From the NCBI GenBank assembly GCA_021789975.1, contig JAJYIT010000025.1, positions 1 through 64,000 on the forward strand: DNA of 64,000 nucleotides, given 5' to 3'. The notes beneath the pieces are model-generated. The model ran no database searches, was not told the origin of the DNA, and saw only the letters and a program-made list of their open reading frames with translations. Positions 63,810-64,000 of this stretch are shown piece by piece (the first letter of the stretch is position 1; each line of letters opens with the position of its first letter). The DNA comes from Bacteroidota bacterium (lineage in GTDB: Bacteria > Bacteroidota > Ignavibacteria > Kryptoniales > JAKASW01). Position numbers and translations under genes: made by a program.

Positions 63810-64000
63810 AGGGTCTCTCGATTTCCAGTACAGGTGACTGTGTGGCCGGCACTCGCAAGTCAACCTTCTTTATATAGACGTTATAATCGACAACAATTGC
63901 TGATGCCACGTAAATCGAAGAGTAAGTTCCGGTTGTCACGCCGACTAGCATCGCAAACGCAAACCCCCGCGTAACTTCGCCGCCGAATATCAGAAGCACA
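63784..64000 (-). CDS. secF: Protein-export membrane protein SecF (C-terminal part, cut by window end)
   Basis: The last 72 or so residues of SecF or a SecDF fusion. The first residues in view (LLIFGGEVTRGFAFAMLVGV, then TGTYSSIYVASAIVVDYN) are the conserved final TMs of SecF. A hydrophilic tail of about 30 residues (KKVDLRVPATQSPVLEIERP) follows. SecDF uses the proton gradient to pull exported proteins through SecYEG. The gene continues beyond the window on the minus strand. Confidence 0.9.
   Translation of the reverse strand, partial: VLLIFGGEVTRGFAFAMLVGVTTGTYSSIYVASAIVVDYNVYIKKVDLRVPATQSPVLEIERPYEVAAKRA

Overview
The window looks like one contiguous piece of chromosome from a Gram-negative bacterium of the Fibrobacterota-Chlorobiota-Bacteroidota group, probably Ignavibacteria-like. 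The direct support is a type IX secretion sorting domain with the YPNPFNP signature at 2.4-2.6 kb, several signal-peptide outer-membrane barrels, a lipobox lipoprotein, and core genes (hisS, purA, secF, HU, ppiD-like). The lineage below that group level is inference. There is no CRISPR array, rRNA operon, integrase or prophage, and only one tRNA, tRNA-Leu(CAA).

Layout. 0.1-2.6 kb: a secreted S53 peptidase/beta-helix/T9SS protein broken by an in-frame amber codon. 2.8-10.5 kb (minus): an efflux locus with a membrane protein, a winged-helix regulator, an HMA-like small protein, an HlyD-type adaptor, a LolD-type ATPase, two FtsX-type permeases and a DrrAB-type ABC pair. 10.5-14.4 kb (minus): two methyltransferases and a YhbD-bactofilin-bactofilin operon whose promoter carries a MerR-style palindrome. 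14.9-17.6 kb: a Tat-exported DUF362 protein and a membrane polyferredoxin. 17.7-22.8 kb: a PAS kinase, a single-domain response regulator and a four-PAS hybrid kinase. 23-30.7 kb: a DUF5678 protein, tRNA-Leu, HU, a Tat-exported glycosidase-like protein, a YdcF/SanA protein and gene-poor DNA with tiny ORFs.

30.7-37.5 kb is the most accessory-looking part. It holds unfamiliar envelope proteins and a patatin phospholipase, all on the plus strand, and four of the genes read as one protein only across a frameshift. 38-49 kb holds a calcineurin-like phosphoesterase with a PQQ-type propeller, a DksA-finger/SpoIIE phosphatase, hisS, a ketoacyl synthase with Ser at the catalytic Cys position, a lipoprotein, and a PDZ-7TM-GAF kinase with its OmpR-type regulator. 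49.5-54.5 kb has two outer-membrane barrels, a DinB protein, a KstD-like flavoprotein, and REP-associated transposase copies interrupted or followed by REP-like palindromes. 54.5-64 kb has a ThDP enzyme, a stomatin, a zinc-ribbon protein, a PpiD-like chaperone, a barrel, a zeta-toxin relic with three in-frame stops, purA, a STAS protein and the C-terminus of SecF.

The strongest leads are: the MerR-like operator of the bactofilin operon; the transposase gene carrying a REP pair inside it, next to a second transposase remnant with a palindrome at the same place; the Cys-to-Ser ketoacyl synthase; the unexplained patatin/envelope block; the zeta-toxin relic; and the orphan signal peptide. Several frameshifts could be sequencing errors, and only reads or a related genome would settle that.
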